Source: Arcobacter siniprincipis (GTDB lineage: Bacteria; Campylobacterota; Campylobacteria; Campylobacterales; Arcobacteraceae). From it: a stretch of 64,000 bases of DNA. The position numbers and the translations under genes were made by a program. The notes under the pieces were generated by a model that was not told where the DNA came from, searched no databases, and saw only the letters and a list, made by a program, of their open reading frames with translations. Position 1 is the first letter of the stretch. Every line of letters starts with the position of its first letter. The stretch covers positions 2,790,001-2,854,000 of the forward strand of contig NZ_CP182343.1 of assembly GCF_048571125.1 (NCBI RefSeq). Reading direction: 5' to 3'. Shown here piece by piece: positions 24,111 to 33,739 of the stretch.

Positions 24111-24845
24111 ATGAAATTAACACAAGAACAAATAGAACAATTTCACAAAGATGGTTTTATACTTATCAAGGATTTTGCACCACATGATTTATGTGAAAAA
24201 ATCTTAGAAAAAGCAAATTATCATTTAAAAAATAAAATTAAACCAATAGAGACAGAATCTGAATACTTAGAAGCAAATGATGAGACAAATACAGTAAGAC
24301 GATTAAGACAAGTTTACCAAAGAGAAGATGTTTTTAAAGAATGGATGACATATGAAGAGACTCTTCCAATGCTTCAACAACTATTTGGTGAAGAGGTAGT
24401 TTTAACCTTAGCTCACCATAACTCTATAATGACAAAGATGCCAAAGGATTCATCAAGAACATCTTGGCATCAAGATAGAAGATATTGGCACTTTGATAAT
24501 AATGATTTGATTTCTATTTGGCTTAGTCTTGATGATGAGTTTATAGAAAATGGTCTTTTAGAATTTGTTCCAGGAAGTCATAAACTAAATCTTGAAAAAG
24601 ATCAATTTGATGAAAAATCAAACTTCCTAGATGAACACCCTAAAAATATAGAGATAATCAAAAACAGAGTTCATACAAACCTAAAAAGAGGGGATATAGT
24701 TCTGTTTCATTGTAAAACTTTGCACCATGCAGGCAAAAACATAACAGATAAACCAAAAATCTCTTTTGTTTATACAACAAGAGCTATTAGTAACAAACCT
24801 CTAAAAAACACAAGAAGTGATGTATCAGAGGTATTGCTTGGATAA
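24111..24845 (+). CDS. Phytanoyl-CoA dioxygenase (PhyH)-family enzyme
   Basis: The 244-residue Fe(II)/2-oxoglutarate oxygenase has the iron triad as HQD (His120, Asp122) and a distal His (about 205, TLHHAG), with the typical FVPGSHKL and GDIVLFH strands. It hydroxylates an unknown small substrate. It is 14 bases after sucD and overlaps tex by 8 bases, so it shares a transcript with unrelated genes. Substrate cannot be named. Confidence 0.8.
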   Translation: MKLTQEQIEQFHKDGFILIKDFAPHDLCEKILEKANYHLKNKIKPIETESEYLEANDETNTVRRLRQVYQREDVFKEWMTYEETLPMLQQLFGEEVVLTLAHHNSIMTKMPKDSSRTSWHQDRRYWHFDNNDLISIWLSLDDEFIENGLLEFVPGSHKLNLEKDQFDEKSNFLDEHPKNIEIIKNRVHTNLKRGDIVLFHCKTLHHAGKNITDKPKISFVYTTRAISNKPLKNTRSDVSEVLLG

Positions 24846-26946
24846 CTTAATAACACTTTTAGAAGAGAAAACATCTTTTTCTAAAAGTGTTATCAAAAAT
24901 ATCTTACAACTTCTTGATGATGGGTGTACTATTCCTTTTATTGCAAGATATAGAAAAGAACAAACTTCAAATGCAAGTGATGAAGAGCTAAGAGTTTTTG
25001 AAGAGATTTATAATTATTCACTAAAACTTTTAAAAAGAAAAGAGGAGATATTAAATCTTTTACAAGAAAAAAACTTCTTAGATGATAAAATCAAAGCAAA
25101 TATAAATTCTGCCACAACACTTCAAGCACTAGAAGATATTTACACACCCTTTAAAGACAAAAAATCATCTAGAACTACAATTGCCATACAAAATGGTTTA
25201 GAACCTCTAGCAAACTTTATACAGTGTTTAAAATACAGTAAAAAAGAGTGCCAAGAAAAAGCCAAATCTTTTTTAAATAAAGAAGTTACAAGTGTAGATG
25301 AAGCACTAAAAGGTGCAAGTGATATTATCGCCCAAAGATATGCAGATGATTTTAAATCAAAAGAAGTAGTTAGAAATAGTATTTTAAACTACGGAACAAT
25401 ACAAACTAAGCCCACAAAAACATTTGATAAAAATGGCCTTTATAAAAACTTATCAGAAGTAAATGAAAAAATAAAATATATAAAATCATATAGATTTTTA
25501 GCCATAAATAGAGCAACAAATGAAAAAGAACTAACTTTTAAAATTGAAGTTGATGAAGATTTTATTTGTGAAAATATAAAAAAATACAAAATCCCAACTT
25601 GGGCAAATAGTTCAAGTGAGCTTGTATTTGATGCCTATAAAGATGGACTAAAAAGACTTCTACTTCCTAGTTTAAAAAGAGAAGCTATAACAATCTTAAA
25701 AGAAAAAGCTTCATATGAAGCCATAAATCTTTTTGGAAAAAACCTAAAAGAACTACTTCTAACTCCACCCCTAGTTAATCAGACTATTTTAGGACTAGAC
25801 CCTGGATTTAGAACTGGTTGTAAAGTGGCAGTTATAAGTGATGATGGACTTTTTTTAGATAGTGCAGTTATTTATCCAACAAAACCAAAAGAAGACTTTA
25901 CTAACTCTGCTAAAACTCTGTTGGCTTTGATAAAAAAACACAAGGTAAACTCAATAGCCATAGGAAATGGAACAGCTTCAAATGAAACTGCCTCTTTTGT
26001 ATCAAACTTTATAAAAGAAAACTCTTTAGATGTAAAATTTGCAGTTGTAAGTGAAATAGGGGCAAGTGTTTATTCTGCTTCAAAAATAGCCAATGAAGAG
26101 TATCCCAACCTTGATGTTACAATTAGAGGTGCCATTTCAATAGCTTCAAGGCTTCGTGATCCAATGGCAGCTTTGGTTAAAATAGACCCAAAATCACTTG
26201 GTATTGGACAATACCAACACGATGTAAATCAAAAAGATTTAGCTTCAAAACTAGAAAATGTAACAATAGACTTAGTAAATAAAGTAGGAGTTGACATAAA
26301 CTCTGCTTCATATAAGCTTTTATCTTTTGTATCAGGTTTTAGTGAAACTATGGCAAAAAACATTATAGCCCATAGAGAAAAAATCAAAAAATTTAAATCA
26401 AAAAAAGAACTACTTGATGTAAAAGGTATAGGTTCAAAAGCTTATGAACAAGGGGTGGGATTTTTAAGAATAAAAGATGGAAGTTCTATTTTGGATAATA
26501 CTGCAATTCACCCAGAAAATTATGCTTTAGTAAATACCTTACAAAAAAAATATAAAATAGAAGATATAAAAACAAGTGATATTGAAAATATAACAAAAGA
26601 GCTAAACACTTCAAAACTTCTTTTAGAAGATATTATAAATGAGTTACAAAAACCAGGATTTGATGTAAGAAGCGAATTTGATGAAATAGAGTTTTCAGAT
26701 GATATCAAAACAATAGAAGACTTAAAAGAGGGATTTTTTGTCTCTGGAATCGTACGAAATATCACAGACTTCGGAGCTTTTGTAGATATAGGTCTAAAAA
26801 ATGATGGAATGATACACATCTCACAAATGAGCGAAAAAAGAATCTCACACCCTAGTGAAATACTTAGCATAAACCAACAACTAAAAAAGATAAAAATCAT
26901 ATCAATAGATTTAGAAAAAAATAAAGTAGGACTTAGTTTAAAATAA
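24838..26946 (+). CDS. tex: Tex family RNA-binding transcription accessory protein
   Basis: The TTG at 24838 is preferred over upstream GTG/ATG codons: it follows AGAGG and gives MDNLITLLEEK, the usual Tex N-terminus. Domains in order: N-terminal HTH-like region, YqgF-like RNase H fold (LGLDPGFRTGCKVAVI), helix-hairpin-helix region (KKELLDVKGIGSKAYEQGVG) and a C-terminal S1 RNA-binding domain (FVSGIVRNITDFGAFVDIG). At 702 residues it is slightly shorter than many Tex proteins. Role in transcription/RNA metabolism is inferred from family. Confidence 0.93.
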   Translation: MDNLITLLEEKTSFSKSVIKNILQLLDDGCTIPFIARYRKEQTSNASDEELRVFEEIYNYSLKLLKRKEEILNLLQEKNFLDDKIKANINSATTLQALEDIYTPFKDKKSSRTTIAIQNGLEPLANFIQCLKYSKKECQEKAKSFLNKEVTSVDEALKGASDIIAQRYADDFKSKEVVRNSILNYGTIQTKPTKTFDKNGLYKNLSEVNEKIKYIKSYRFLAINRATNEKELTFKIEVDEDFICENIKKYKIPTWANSSSELVFDAYKDGLKRLLLPSLKREAITILKEKASYEAINLFGKNLKELLLTPPLVNQTILGLDPGFRTGCKVAVISDDGLFLDSAVIYPTKPKEDFTNSAKTLLALIKKHKVNSIAIGNGTASNETASFVSNFIKENSLDVKFAVVSEIGASVYSASKIANEEYPNLDVTIRGAISIASRLRDPMAALVKIDPKSLGIGQYQHDVNQKDLASKLENVTIDLVNKVGVDINSASYKLLSFVSGFSETMAKNIIAHREKIKKFKSKKELLDVKGIGSKAYEQGVGFLRIKDGSSILDNTAIHPENYALVNTLQKKYKIEDIKTSDIENITKELNTSKLLLEDIINELQKPGFDVRSEFDEIEFSDDIKTIEDLKEGFFVSGIVRNITDFGAFVDIGLKNDGMIHISQMSEKRISHPSEILSINQQLKKIKIISIDLEKNKVGLSLK

Positions 26947-27078
26947 ATACTAAAAAAATGTGAGCATTTTCGAAATAGCATTAAGAAAAATCAAATTTAA
27001 ATGTTGATTCTAATCAATGCCATTAAATCCAATACTGATTATAATTATCACTAGTTAATTTATAATTAAGGATTTCTA

Positions 27079-27513
27079 ATGGAATATACCTTCGTACTAA
27101 TCTTACACCTACTAAGTGCAATTATTTTTATAGGTTTTATTTTTGCAGATGTAATTATTTTTCCAGCAGTTAAAAATAAATTGGGAAAAGAATTACATGC
27201 AAAAATGATTGAAGCAATAGTTGGGCGTGGACTTAAAATATATCCTCTTATTGTTTTGGTTCTTATATTCACTGGTGGATATATGTTTAGTAAATACATA
27301 AATAGTGAAGTAGGAGTTATAAATTCTTCACTACAAATTTTACTATTAATCAAAGTTTTTTTTGTATTTCTTATCATTATTGGTGTTATTTATACTATGT
27401 ATTGCAAACTCACAAAAAAAGAACCAATAGCTTTTATGAATTATTTTCATACATATGCTTTAGTTTTATCAATAGCAATTGTCATTCTTGCAAAATTGAT
27501 GTTTGTAGTATAA
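27079..27513 (+). CDS. Four-helix membrane protein of unknown function
   Basis: The 144-residue protein has four hydrophobic segments (about 4-30, 55-73, 84-104 and 122-143). Histidines are embedded in or next to helices 1 and 4 (LHLLSAIIFIG and FHTYALVLSIA), reminiscent of CopD/DUF2269-type proteins with possible heme or metal ligands. AAGGA precedes the ATG. Stand-alone transcription unit. Family not certain. Confidence 0.55.
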   Translation: MEYTFVLILHLLSAIIFIGFIFADVIIFPAVKNKLGKELHAKMIEAIVGRGLKIYPLIVLVLIFTGGYMFSKYINSEVGVINSSLQILLLIKVFFVFLIIIGVIYTMYCKLTKKEPIAFMNYFHTYALVLSIAIVILAKLMFVV

Positions 27514-27599
27514 ACCCCTATTTTACACATATTAATAATCAATTAATAAAATAATCTTATACTTCAAAATAAACTATAATTATTAGGATAATTTGAAAT

Positions 27600-28466
27600 A
27601 TGAGTATCACTCGAAGAAAATTTACTTACTTAGCTGGTATTAGCACCCTTCTTGCCACCCTACCTTCATGGGCAAAAGAGAGTACTAAAATAACTCCTGC
27701 CTTATTTATAGGACATGGAACACCTATGAATGCCTTTGTCGAAAATAGATTTACTAAAGAGTGGGAAAAAATCGCTCAAATAATAAAAAAACCAAAAGCC
27801 ATCTTAGTAGTTTCAGCACATTGGGAGACTATGTTTCCAGCTGTCAGTACAGCTGCTAATCCTGAGACAATATATGATTATTATGGTTTCCCTGAATTTA
27901 TGTATGAATTTAAATATCCAGCCCCTGGTACCCCAAAAATTGCAAAACATGTCTCAGAGACATTCAAAGAAGAAGTATTTAACGATCCAATTAGAGGTTT
28001 AGACCATGGTGCTTGGACTGTATTATCAAGACTTTTCCCAAAAGCTGATGTACCAGTATTTGAGTTTAGCTTAGCCCAATCAATGACTCCAAAAGAGCAT
28101 TTTTTATTAGCAAAAGAGATGTATGAGCTAAGAAAACAAGGGATTATGATAATAGGTTCAGGAAATATTGTTCATAATATTCCCAGTGCAAAAAGTGATA
28201 CTATGCATGGTACTAGAGATGTAGTTCATGATTGGGCAAAAAGTTTTGATGAAAAAGTAACTTCAAAAATAGATAGTGGTGATTATGAGGCTTTAGTAAA
28301 TTACCAAGAAATGGGCAAAGATGCTCTAATGGCAGTTCCTAGCCCTGAGCACTTTTTGCCACTTTTATATGTTTTAGGATGTGTAAAAAAAGATGAACAA
28401 CATAAATATTTTGCTCAAGGATTTCAAGAAGGCTCTTTTTCTATGAGGTCAGTTCTTTTCTCATAA
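27600..28466 (+). CDS. ygiD: Exported DODA-type extradiol ring-opening dioxygenase
   Basis: The 288-residue protein begins with a probable Tat signal (TRRKFTYLAG, cleavage near residue 25 after SWA). The LigB/DODA fold follows: GHGTPMNA (metal His), SAHWET (second His), LDHGAWTVL and HNIPSA, as in YgiD-like 4,5-DOPA dioxygenases, usually zinc- or iron-dependent. Export of such an enzyme is less usual, since E. coli YgiD is cytoplasmic. It ends 4 bases before a convergent gene. Confidence 0.82.
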   Translation: MSITRRKFTYLAGISTLLATLPSWAKESTKITPALFIGHGTPMNAFVENRFTKEWEKIAQIIKKPKAILVVSAHWETMFPAVSTAANPETIYDYYGFPEFMYEFKYPAPGTPKIAKHVSETFKEEVFNDPIRGLDHGAWTVLSRLFPKADVPVFEFSLAQSMTPKEHFLLAKEMYELRKQGIMIIGSGNIVHNIPSAKSDTMHGTRDVVHDWAKSFDEKVTSKIDSGDYEALVNYQEMGKDALMAVPSPEHFLPLLYVLGCVKKDEQHKYFAQGFQEGSFSMRSVLFS

Positions 28467-28470
28467 AAAA

Positions 28471-28845
28471 TTATTTAGCCATTTTCTCTTTATAAAGTTT
28501 GTGTGGAGTTGGTTTTTTGTTAAAATCAATTGTTACTAAAACTACTTCTTCAACTTGAACTATTACTTTATTTGTTGTTTTATTTCTAAGTTCACATTTT
28601 AATGTAATTGAAGTTTTTCCTACTCTTACTAGTTCAACTCCTGTAATTAAAATATCACCAATATTTGCAGCACTATTAAATACGACTTCTGATACTTTTG
28701 CAGTAGCAATTCTACTAGTATCTAATAAATTTGCAGCATAAACCATAGCATCTTGGTCAATCCAAGATAAAGCTGTCCCACCAACTAAAATACCAGCAGC
28801 ATTTAGATGAGGATAAGTTACCATTCTTTGTGTTGTATATTCCAA
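28471..28845 (-). CDS. Acyl-CoA thioesterase (YciA-type hotdog)
   Basis: The 124-residue single-hotdog-domain protein has the YciA-type motif NAAGILVGGTALSWIDQDA, in which the Asp is catalytic, followed by IATAKVSEVVF. It hydrolyses acyl-CoA esters in the cytoplasm. Convergent with the dioxygenase gene, monocistronic. Confidence 0.82.
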   Translation of the reverse strand: MEYTTQRMVTYPHLNAAGILVGGTALSWIDQDAMVYAANLLDTSRIATAKVSEVVFNSAANIGDILITGVELVRVGKTSITLKCELRNKTTNKVIVQVEEVVLVTIDFNKKPTPHKLYKEKMAK

Positions 28846-28981
28846 TCCAAAACCTTTTTTCTTATTTTCGACTATTTTTTATAAAAACTTGATTAAACCT
28901 AGGTCAAAAATCAGCTGTATTTCGAAATGCTTTTTTAATGCTATGTAAAATTAGTATACTCGGAAGTAAAAAGGAGTATTC

Positions 28982-30094
28982 ATGCAAAAGTTTTTATATA
29001 TTACTGACCAAACAGAATATAGCGATAATAGTTTTATTGGCCCTTTATTTGAAAAATACTTAACTAAACATTTTGAAATACATATCATCTATTTTTCTAA
29101 ATATAAAGCATCTTTTGAAAGAAAAGATAATAATAAAATCATTATTCCCCTTGCAGATAAACTAAATGTTATAGATGTTTTAGGACATAATGGAATAGAT
29201 TTAAAAGAGTATAAAATAGTAGCTGTAAGAAATGATACAAAAATATTAAAAGAAGTACTTAAAAAAAGAATCGTTTTTGATTATAAAGTTGCTTTTAGAT
29301 TATCATTTCCAAAAAGAATTGCCAAGCTTCAAATTGATGAAGCAAACAACAAAAAAAGCTATTTTGATATAATCTCAAATAAAATTAAACTACACCAAGA
29401 AACATCACTAATAAACGATTGTGACCTATTTCTTCCAACAACTATAAAAATGAGAGATAACTATTTAAAAGATGTGAAAACAAAAACTTTTGTTATTCCT
29501 TCAGCTATTGATCCAGAAGTTTTACACGAAAATATACAACATGAAAGTGAAGAAAAAAGATTTTTTTATGCAGGAACTTTAGATAAATTAAGAGAATTTG
29601 AAACAGTATTAGATGCCTTTTCTCAAATTGAGAGTAAAAGCTTTAAAATCATGATTTCTACAAAAGACCCAGAATATGCCCAAGAGTTATTAGCTAAATA
29701 TCCTAACTTAAGAGCAAATTTTGAATTAAATAATGCCACATCAAAAGAGGAGTTATTGGATTTAATTGCAAAAGCTGATATTGGTTTATCAATTTTACCT
29801 GATATTGCTTTATTTAACACCTCAACACCTGTTAAAATCATGGATTATTATGCTTCTGCTGTTCCTTGTATAATGTCAAAAAATGATAACAATCTTTCTA
29901 TTTTTGATGATAATAAAACAGCTTGGCTTTGTGACTTTGACAAAGATTCAATTAAAACAAAACTTGAAGAGATAATCTCATTACCAAAAGAAAATATCAC
30001 TCAAGTTGGAATTGATGGACAAAAAAGACTTTTAGATATAAGAAACTATGAAAGAATCGCTGATGCTTTAGCTCATCAATTAAATATCTTATAA
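28982..30094 (+). CDS. Glycosyltransferase, GT-B fold (GT4-like)
   Basis: The 370-residue protein has two Rossmann-like halves. The second half holds the donor-binding features: FFYAGTLDKLREFETVLDAF, TSKEELLDLIAKADIGLSILPD and STPVKIMDYYASAVPCI. No membrane segment or signal. It is isolated from other envelope genes, so the acceptor is unknown. AAAGGAG precedes the ATG. Confidence 0.8.
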   Translation: MQKFLYITDQTEYSDNSFIGPLFEKYLTKHFEIHIIYFSKYKASFERKDNNKIIIPLADKLNVIDVLGHNGIDLKEYKIVAVRNDTKILKEVLKKRIVFDYKVAFRLSFPKRIAKLQIDEANNKKSYFDIISNKIKLHQETSLINDCDLFLPTTIKMRDNYLKDVKTKTFVIPSAIDPEVLHENIQHESEEKRFFYAGTLDKLREFETVLDAFSQIESKSFKIMISTKDPEYAQELLAKYPNLRANFELNNATSKEELLDLIAKADIGLSILPDIALFNTSTPVKIMDYYASAVPCIMSKNDNNLSIFDDNKTAWLCDFDKDSIKTKLEEIISLPKENITQVGIDGQKRLLDIRNYERIADALAHQLNIL

Positions 30095-30120
30095 AAATAT
30101 GCATTTGCATATTTTTATAA
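30089..30120. terminator. Bidirectional palindromic terminator
   Basis: TTATAAAAATATGCA (30089-30103) and TGCATATTTTTATAA (30106-30120) are exact inverted complements that overlap both stop codons of the converging glycosyltransferase and LysR genes, with T runs in both directions. Confidence 0.75.
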
Positions 30121-30942
30121 CGCAAGTTCTTTTAAATAGTCTGCAATTTTAGGAATATTATCTTTTCTACATACTAAACAAGTAGGAATATCCCAAGCTT
30201 TTTTATTTAACTTCAAAATTTTAACCTCATCTTCAAATCTTAATTTTTTTACAATACTTAAAGGAAGTATTGATTTTCCCATTCCAGCTTTTGCACATCC
30301 TAAAATAGTATCATAGCTGCCAAATTCTAACTTTTTGTGTTCCACTTGTGTTAGTTCAAAAAGATAATCTTGAGCAAAATCACTGTATGCACACCCTTTT
30401 TTAAAACTCAAAAATACATTTGGAACCACTTCCTCAAAAGGTTCAACTAAAACCAATTCTTCATCAACTTTATTTAATACAAGGAGTTCATTTTCTTGAG
30501 GTACACCACTAACAAAAGCCATATCTACTTTGTAGTCCATTATCATTTTTTTGATTTCACCTGTTGTATTTGTGATAAGTTCTAGTTGAATATCTGGGAA
30601 TTCATTGTGTATATTTATTAAAAAGTTTACTATTCTTGTCACAGCATTTGATTCAGTTGAAGCAACAATTAACTGCTCTTGCTTTAGCATATCTTTCATA
30701 TCTAAAGTTGCTAACTCTATTTTTTTTATAATATCTACTGCATGTGGGTAAAGTCTTTCCCCTTCATGTGTTAAGATAACTCCAGAAGGAACTCTATGAA
30801 AAAGTTTACATTCAAGATTTTTTTCTAACTGTTTTATTCTAGAAGTTACATTTGACTGAGCATATTTTAAACTATTTGCAGCTTTTGAAATAGACTTCTT
30901 ATTTGCAACACTTACAAATACTTTTAGTAAGTTTGAATCCAT
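30115..30942 (-). CDS. LysR-family transcriptional regulator
   Basis: The ATG at 30942 is chosen because AAGGA lies 8-12 bases upstream. The roughly 275-residue protein has an N-terminal winged HTH (NLLKVFVSVANKKSISKAANSLKYAQSNVTSRI, within residues 4-36) and a periplasmic-binding-like effector domain. It is divergent from the MFS gene starting 90 bases away, so it probably controls that exporter and the tautomerase gene. Confidence 0.88.
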   Translation of the reverse strand: MDSNLLKVFVSVANKKSISKAANSLKYAQSNVTSRIKQLEKNLECKLFHRVPSGVILTHEGERLYPHAVDIIKKIELATLDMKDMLKQEQLIVASTESNAVTRIVNFLINIHNEFPDIQLELITNTTGEIKKMIMDYKVDMAFVSGVPQENELLVLNKVDEELVLVEPFEEVVPNVFLSFKKGCAYSDFAQDYLFELTQVEHKKLEFGSYDTILGCAKAGMGKSILPLSIVKKLRFEDEVKILKLNKKAWDIPTCLVCRKDNIPKIADYLKELAL

Positions 30943-31031
30943 ATCACTTTTCCTTATATCACTAATCATGATTAATTATTTGACATAATATCATTTTTAG
31001 TGATATTATGTCAAAAACAAAGGAATAGAGT

Positions 31032-32216
31032 TTGAAAAAAATAAACCTTTTAGATAAAGATTCAAATGCTTCTATTATACTCGCAGGAATCCTTGCATTA
31101 ATTATTGGAGTGGGAGTAGCAAGATTTGTATTTACATCTTTACTTCCTCCTATGCTTGAAGATTATTTAACTGTTAGTTTTGCTGGTATTTTAGCTTCTG
31201 TTAATTATGCAGGATATTTAGCTGGTTCTATTTTTGCTGTATTCATAAAAGATATATATACAAAGGTAAAGTTTTTTAGACTTGGGATGATTATATCTAT
31301 TTTAACAACCTTAGTTTTAGCTACAACACATAATGAAACTTTATGGTTAATCTCAAGAATAATCGCAGGATTTGGAGCCGCTATGGCTTTAGTTGTAGGT
31401 TCTGCAATTGTAATGTACAAACTAAAAATAGATAATAAAACAAAAGCCATGGGGATACATTTTTCAGGAATTGGGTTTTCTATTTTAGTTACTGATTTAA
31501 TTGTTCGTGCAGTATTTTATTTCCATGGGACTTGGCAAGAAGCTTGGTTAGTTTTAACTATTTTTGCCTTTTTTGCATCTTTTTATTCTATGTATATTTT
31601 ATCTTTTGGTAAAAGAGTAGATGCAAATGTGGTAAAACACCATTTTGATATAAAACTGTTTTCACCCTTTGTAATACTTCTTATTATTGCATATTTTTGT
31701 GAAGGTGTTGGGTTTGTTGTTCAAGCAACTTTTATTCCTGATATTATTAATTCACTTGAAGGTCTAAAAGGATATGGTAATCTTACTTGGACTCTTGTTG
31801 GACTAGCAGGTATTCCCTCTTGTATTATTTGGATGAATTTAGCACACAAATATGGAAGTGTAAATATAATCATTATTGCTATGTTATTACAAGTAGTTGG
31901 AATACTAATTTCAGCCCTTACAAATAATCTATACCTTAACCTATTATCTGGTGTTTTATATGGAGGTACTTTTATAGGTCTTGTAGCACTATTTATGAGT
32001 CTAGGAGGCAAACTTTCAGGTGCAAACCCTGTTGTTCTAATGGGAGCACTTACAACTGCTTATGGAGTAGGACAAGTTTTAGCACCATTATATAGTATAG
32101 CCTTAATAGATAAATTTGGAAACTACACTTATGCACTTTATTTAACTGCTTTTATTGTATTTTCAGGTGTAGTATTATTGTTTATCTCAAAAATTCTAAA
32201 TATAGTAAAGGAATAG
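31032..32216 (+). CDS. MFS transporter, YbfB/YjiJ type
   Basis: The TTG start follows AAAGGAA. The 394-residue protein has about 12 membrane helices; LIIGVGVARFVFTSLLPPML is the family signature of YbfB/YjiJ transporters, whose substrates are mostly unknown. Divergent from the LysR regulator, which suggests substrate-responsive expression. Confidence 0.85.
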   Translation: MKKINLLDKDSNASIILAGILALIIGVGVARFVFTSLLPPMLEDYLTVSFAGILASVNYAGYLAGSIFAVFIKDIYTKVKFFRLGMIISILTTLVLATTHNETLWLISRIIAGFGAAMALVVGSAIVMYKLKIDNKTKAMGIHFSGIGFSILVTDLIVRAVFYFHGTWQEAWLVLTIFAFFASFYSMYILSFGKRVDANVVKHHFDIKLFSPFVILLIIAYFCEGVGFVVQATFIPDIINSLEGLKGYGNLTWTLVGLAGIPSCIIWMNLAHKYGSVNIIIIAMLLQVVGILISALTNNLYLNLLSGVLYGGTFIGLVALFMSLGGKLSGANPVVLMGALTTAYGVGQVLAPLYSIALIDKFGNYTYALYLTAFIVFSGVVLLFISKILNIVKE

Positions 32217-32260
32217 AAAGATTTTTTACAAATCTTGTTAAAAGAAGTTATTAAATATAA

Positions 32261-32280
32261 GTTCCCTTTAAAATGGGAAC
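32261..32280. other. Inverted repeat before the tautomerase gene
   Basis: GTTCCC and GGGAAC pair around TTTAAAAT. No T run follows on the plus strand, so it is either a processing/attenuation hairpin or an operator between the MFS and tautomerase genes. Confidence 0.35.
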
Positions 32281-32297
32281 ATCTTAAAGGAATAAAT

Positions 32298-32513
32298 ATG
32301 CCATATATAAATGTAAAAATGACCCACGAAGATGGAGGGGCAACAAAAGAACAAAAAGAAAAACTTTCAAAAGGTATAACTGAACTTTTTTCAGAGATTT
32401 TTGGAAGAGGAGCTTCAAGTGCTGTTGTTCTTATAGAAGAGGTTTCTACTGATAATTATGCAATTGGTGGAAAAACAATTACAAATATAAGAGAAGAGCA
32501 AAAAAAGAATTGA
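32298..32513 (+). CDS. 4-oxalocrotonate tautomerase-family protein
   Basis: The ATG at 32298 is chosen over upstream frames: it follows AAAGGA and yields MPYINVKM with Pro2, the catalytic base of the family. The protein is 71 residues and includes QKEKLSKGITELFSEIFG and VLIEEVSTDNYAIGG. It tautomerises an unknown 2-oxo/enol substrate. It lies downstream of the MFS gene and may share its regulation. Confidence 0.82.
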   Translation: MPYINVKMTHEDGGATKEQKEKLSKGITELFSEIFGRGASSAVVLIEEVSTDNYAIGGKTITNIREEQKKN

Positions 32514-32581
32514 TTTAAATCATACTTTTACCTTTTTCTTTTGGCTAAGATTCATTTATTTCTTGAAAAATGGATTAATAT

Positions 32582-33145
32582 ATGAAAAAGTTTTTTAAAC
32601 AATTTAAAAAAGTAAATACTGAACCTATTGAAAGAGCTAATATTATTTGGTCTTGGATAGGTTCATTTGTAGGTATTTTAGCTATCTCTTTATTTCACAG
32701 TGATATTCTAAATGATAATGATTTAACTTTAGTAATTGGTTCTTTTGGTGCAAGTGCTGTATTAGTTTATGGAGCTGTAAATTCTCCTCTTGCCCAACCT
32801 AGAAATCTCATTGGTGGACATATTTTATCCGCACTTATAGGAGTTATATCTTTTAAACTATTTCATAATCATATATTATTTTGTTCTGCTTTTGCAGTTG
32901 CCACTTCTATTTTGATTATGCAAGTAACTTTAACACTTCATCCTCCAGGAGGTGCAACAGCCCTCATTGCTGTAATTGGCAGTAATCAAATACATGATTT
33001 AGGATTTTTATATGTTTTATATCCAGTAGCATCTGGAGCTTTTATTCTTTTGATAATTGCAGTAGTTGTGAATAATATCCCTGCACATAGACATTATCCA
33101 CATTCACATAAAATTTTTAATTTTAAATGGTTTGAAGAAGATTGA
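32582..33145 (+). CDS. HPP-family membrane protein
   Basis: The 187-residue protein has about four membrane helices and the family-naming motif LTLHPPGGATALIAVIG. Some HPP proteins in cyanobacteria and plants transport nitrite, but the function of bacterial single-domain members is not settled. It ends one base before the convergent folA gene. Confidence 0.8.
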   Translation: MKKFFKQFKKVNTEPIERANIIWSWIGSFVGILAISLFHSDILNDNDLTLVIGSFGASAVLVYGAVNSPLAQPRNLIGGHILSALIGVISFKLFHNHILFCSAFAVATSILIMQVTLTLHPPGGATALIAVIGSNQIHDLGFLYVLYPVASGAFILLIIAVVVNNIPAHRHYPHSHKIFNFKWFEED

Positions 33146-33649
33146 TTAATCTTTTTTTACATAAACTTTAAATTTCCAAGCTGGGCTTTTTATTTTGCCA
33201 TCTTCTTTGATTGCTTCATAATCTCTTTGTTGAGCTAAATCCCAAGTTGAAAAATCAATAGGTTCTAAGTATGCATCTGCTTCTCCTGAATAATCAACTT
33301 CACTTAAATACATTTTATCAACATACTCAAATAAAGTTTTATAAATAGTAGCCCCACCTATTATAAATAATTCTTCCTCTCCTTTTTCTCTAGCACAATT
33401 CAAAGCCTCATATATATCAGAAAATGTCTCCACACCTTCATATTCAAAACCACCTTTTGTTAGTACAAGTGAAGTTCTATTTGGTAAGGGCTTACCTATT
33501 GATTCAAAGGTTTTTCTTCCCATTAAAATATGGTGCCCGGAAGTTATAGTTTTAAAGTTTTTAAAATCCTCAGAGATATGCCATAGCATTTCATTATTTA
33601 AACCTATTTCCCAATTCTTTCCATAAGCTACTATCATTGATACTATCAT
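33146..33649 (-). CDS. folA: Dihydrofolate reductase
   Basis: The 167-residue protein has the DHFR landmarks: an N-terminal IVAYGKNWEIGLNNEMLW region with the active-site loop and Trp, an acidic active-site residue in HISEDFKNF, the cofactor stretch ILMGRKTFESIGKPLPNR, and FIIGGATIYKTL. It reduces dihydrofolate with NADPH. It lies downstream of thyA, which makes dihydrofolate, so the two steps are neighbours. AAAAGGA precedes the ATG. Confidence 0.94.
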   Translation of the reverse strand: MIVSMIVAYGKNWEIGLNNEMLWHISEDFKNFKTITSGHHILMGRKTFESIGKPLPNRTSLVLTKGGFEYEGVETFSDIYEALNCAREKGEEELFIIGGATIYKTLFEYVDKMYLSEVDYSGEADAYLEPIDFSTWDLAQQRDYEAIKEDGKIKSPAWKFKVYVKKD

Positions 33650-33666
33650 ACTGTATTCCTTTTAAT

Positions 33667-33694
33667 TGGTTCCCAATAAAAAGGAACCATTTTT
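33667..33694. other. Hairpin between thyA and folA
   Basis: TGGTTCC (33667-33673) and GGAACCA (33683-33689) pair around a 9-base loop, with a T run on the plus strand. On the minus (coding) strand there is no T run, so it may terminate plus-strand readthrough or act in the folA leader. Confidence 0.35.
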
Positions 33695-33717
33695 ATATAT
33701 CTACTTTTTGACAAAAG

Positions 33718-33735
33718 AAGGCAATGATTTGCCTT
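33718..33735 (-). terminator. Short terminator after thyA
   Basis: AAGGCAA and TTGCCTT pair around a 4-base loop. Read on the minus strand it directly follows the thyA stop and runs into CTTTTG. It would partly separate thyA from folA. Confidence 0.5.
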
Positions 33736-33739
33736 TTGG

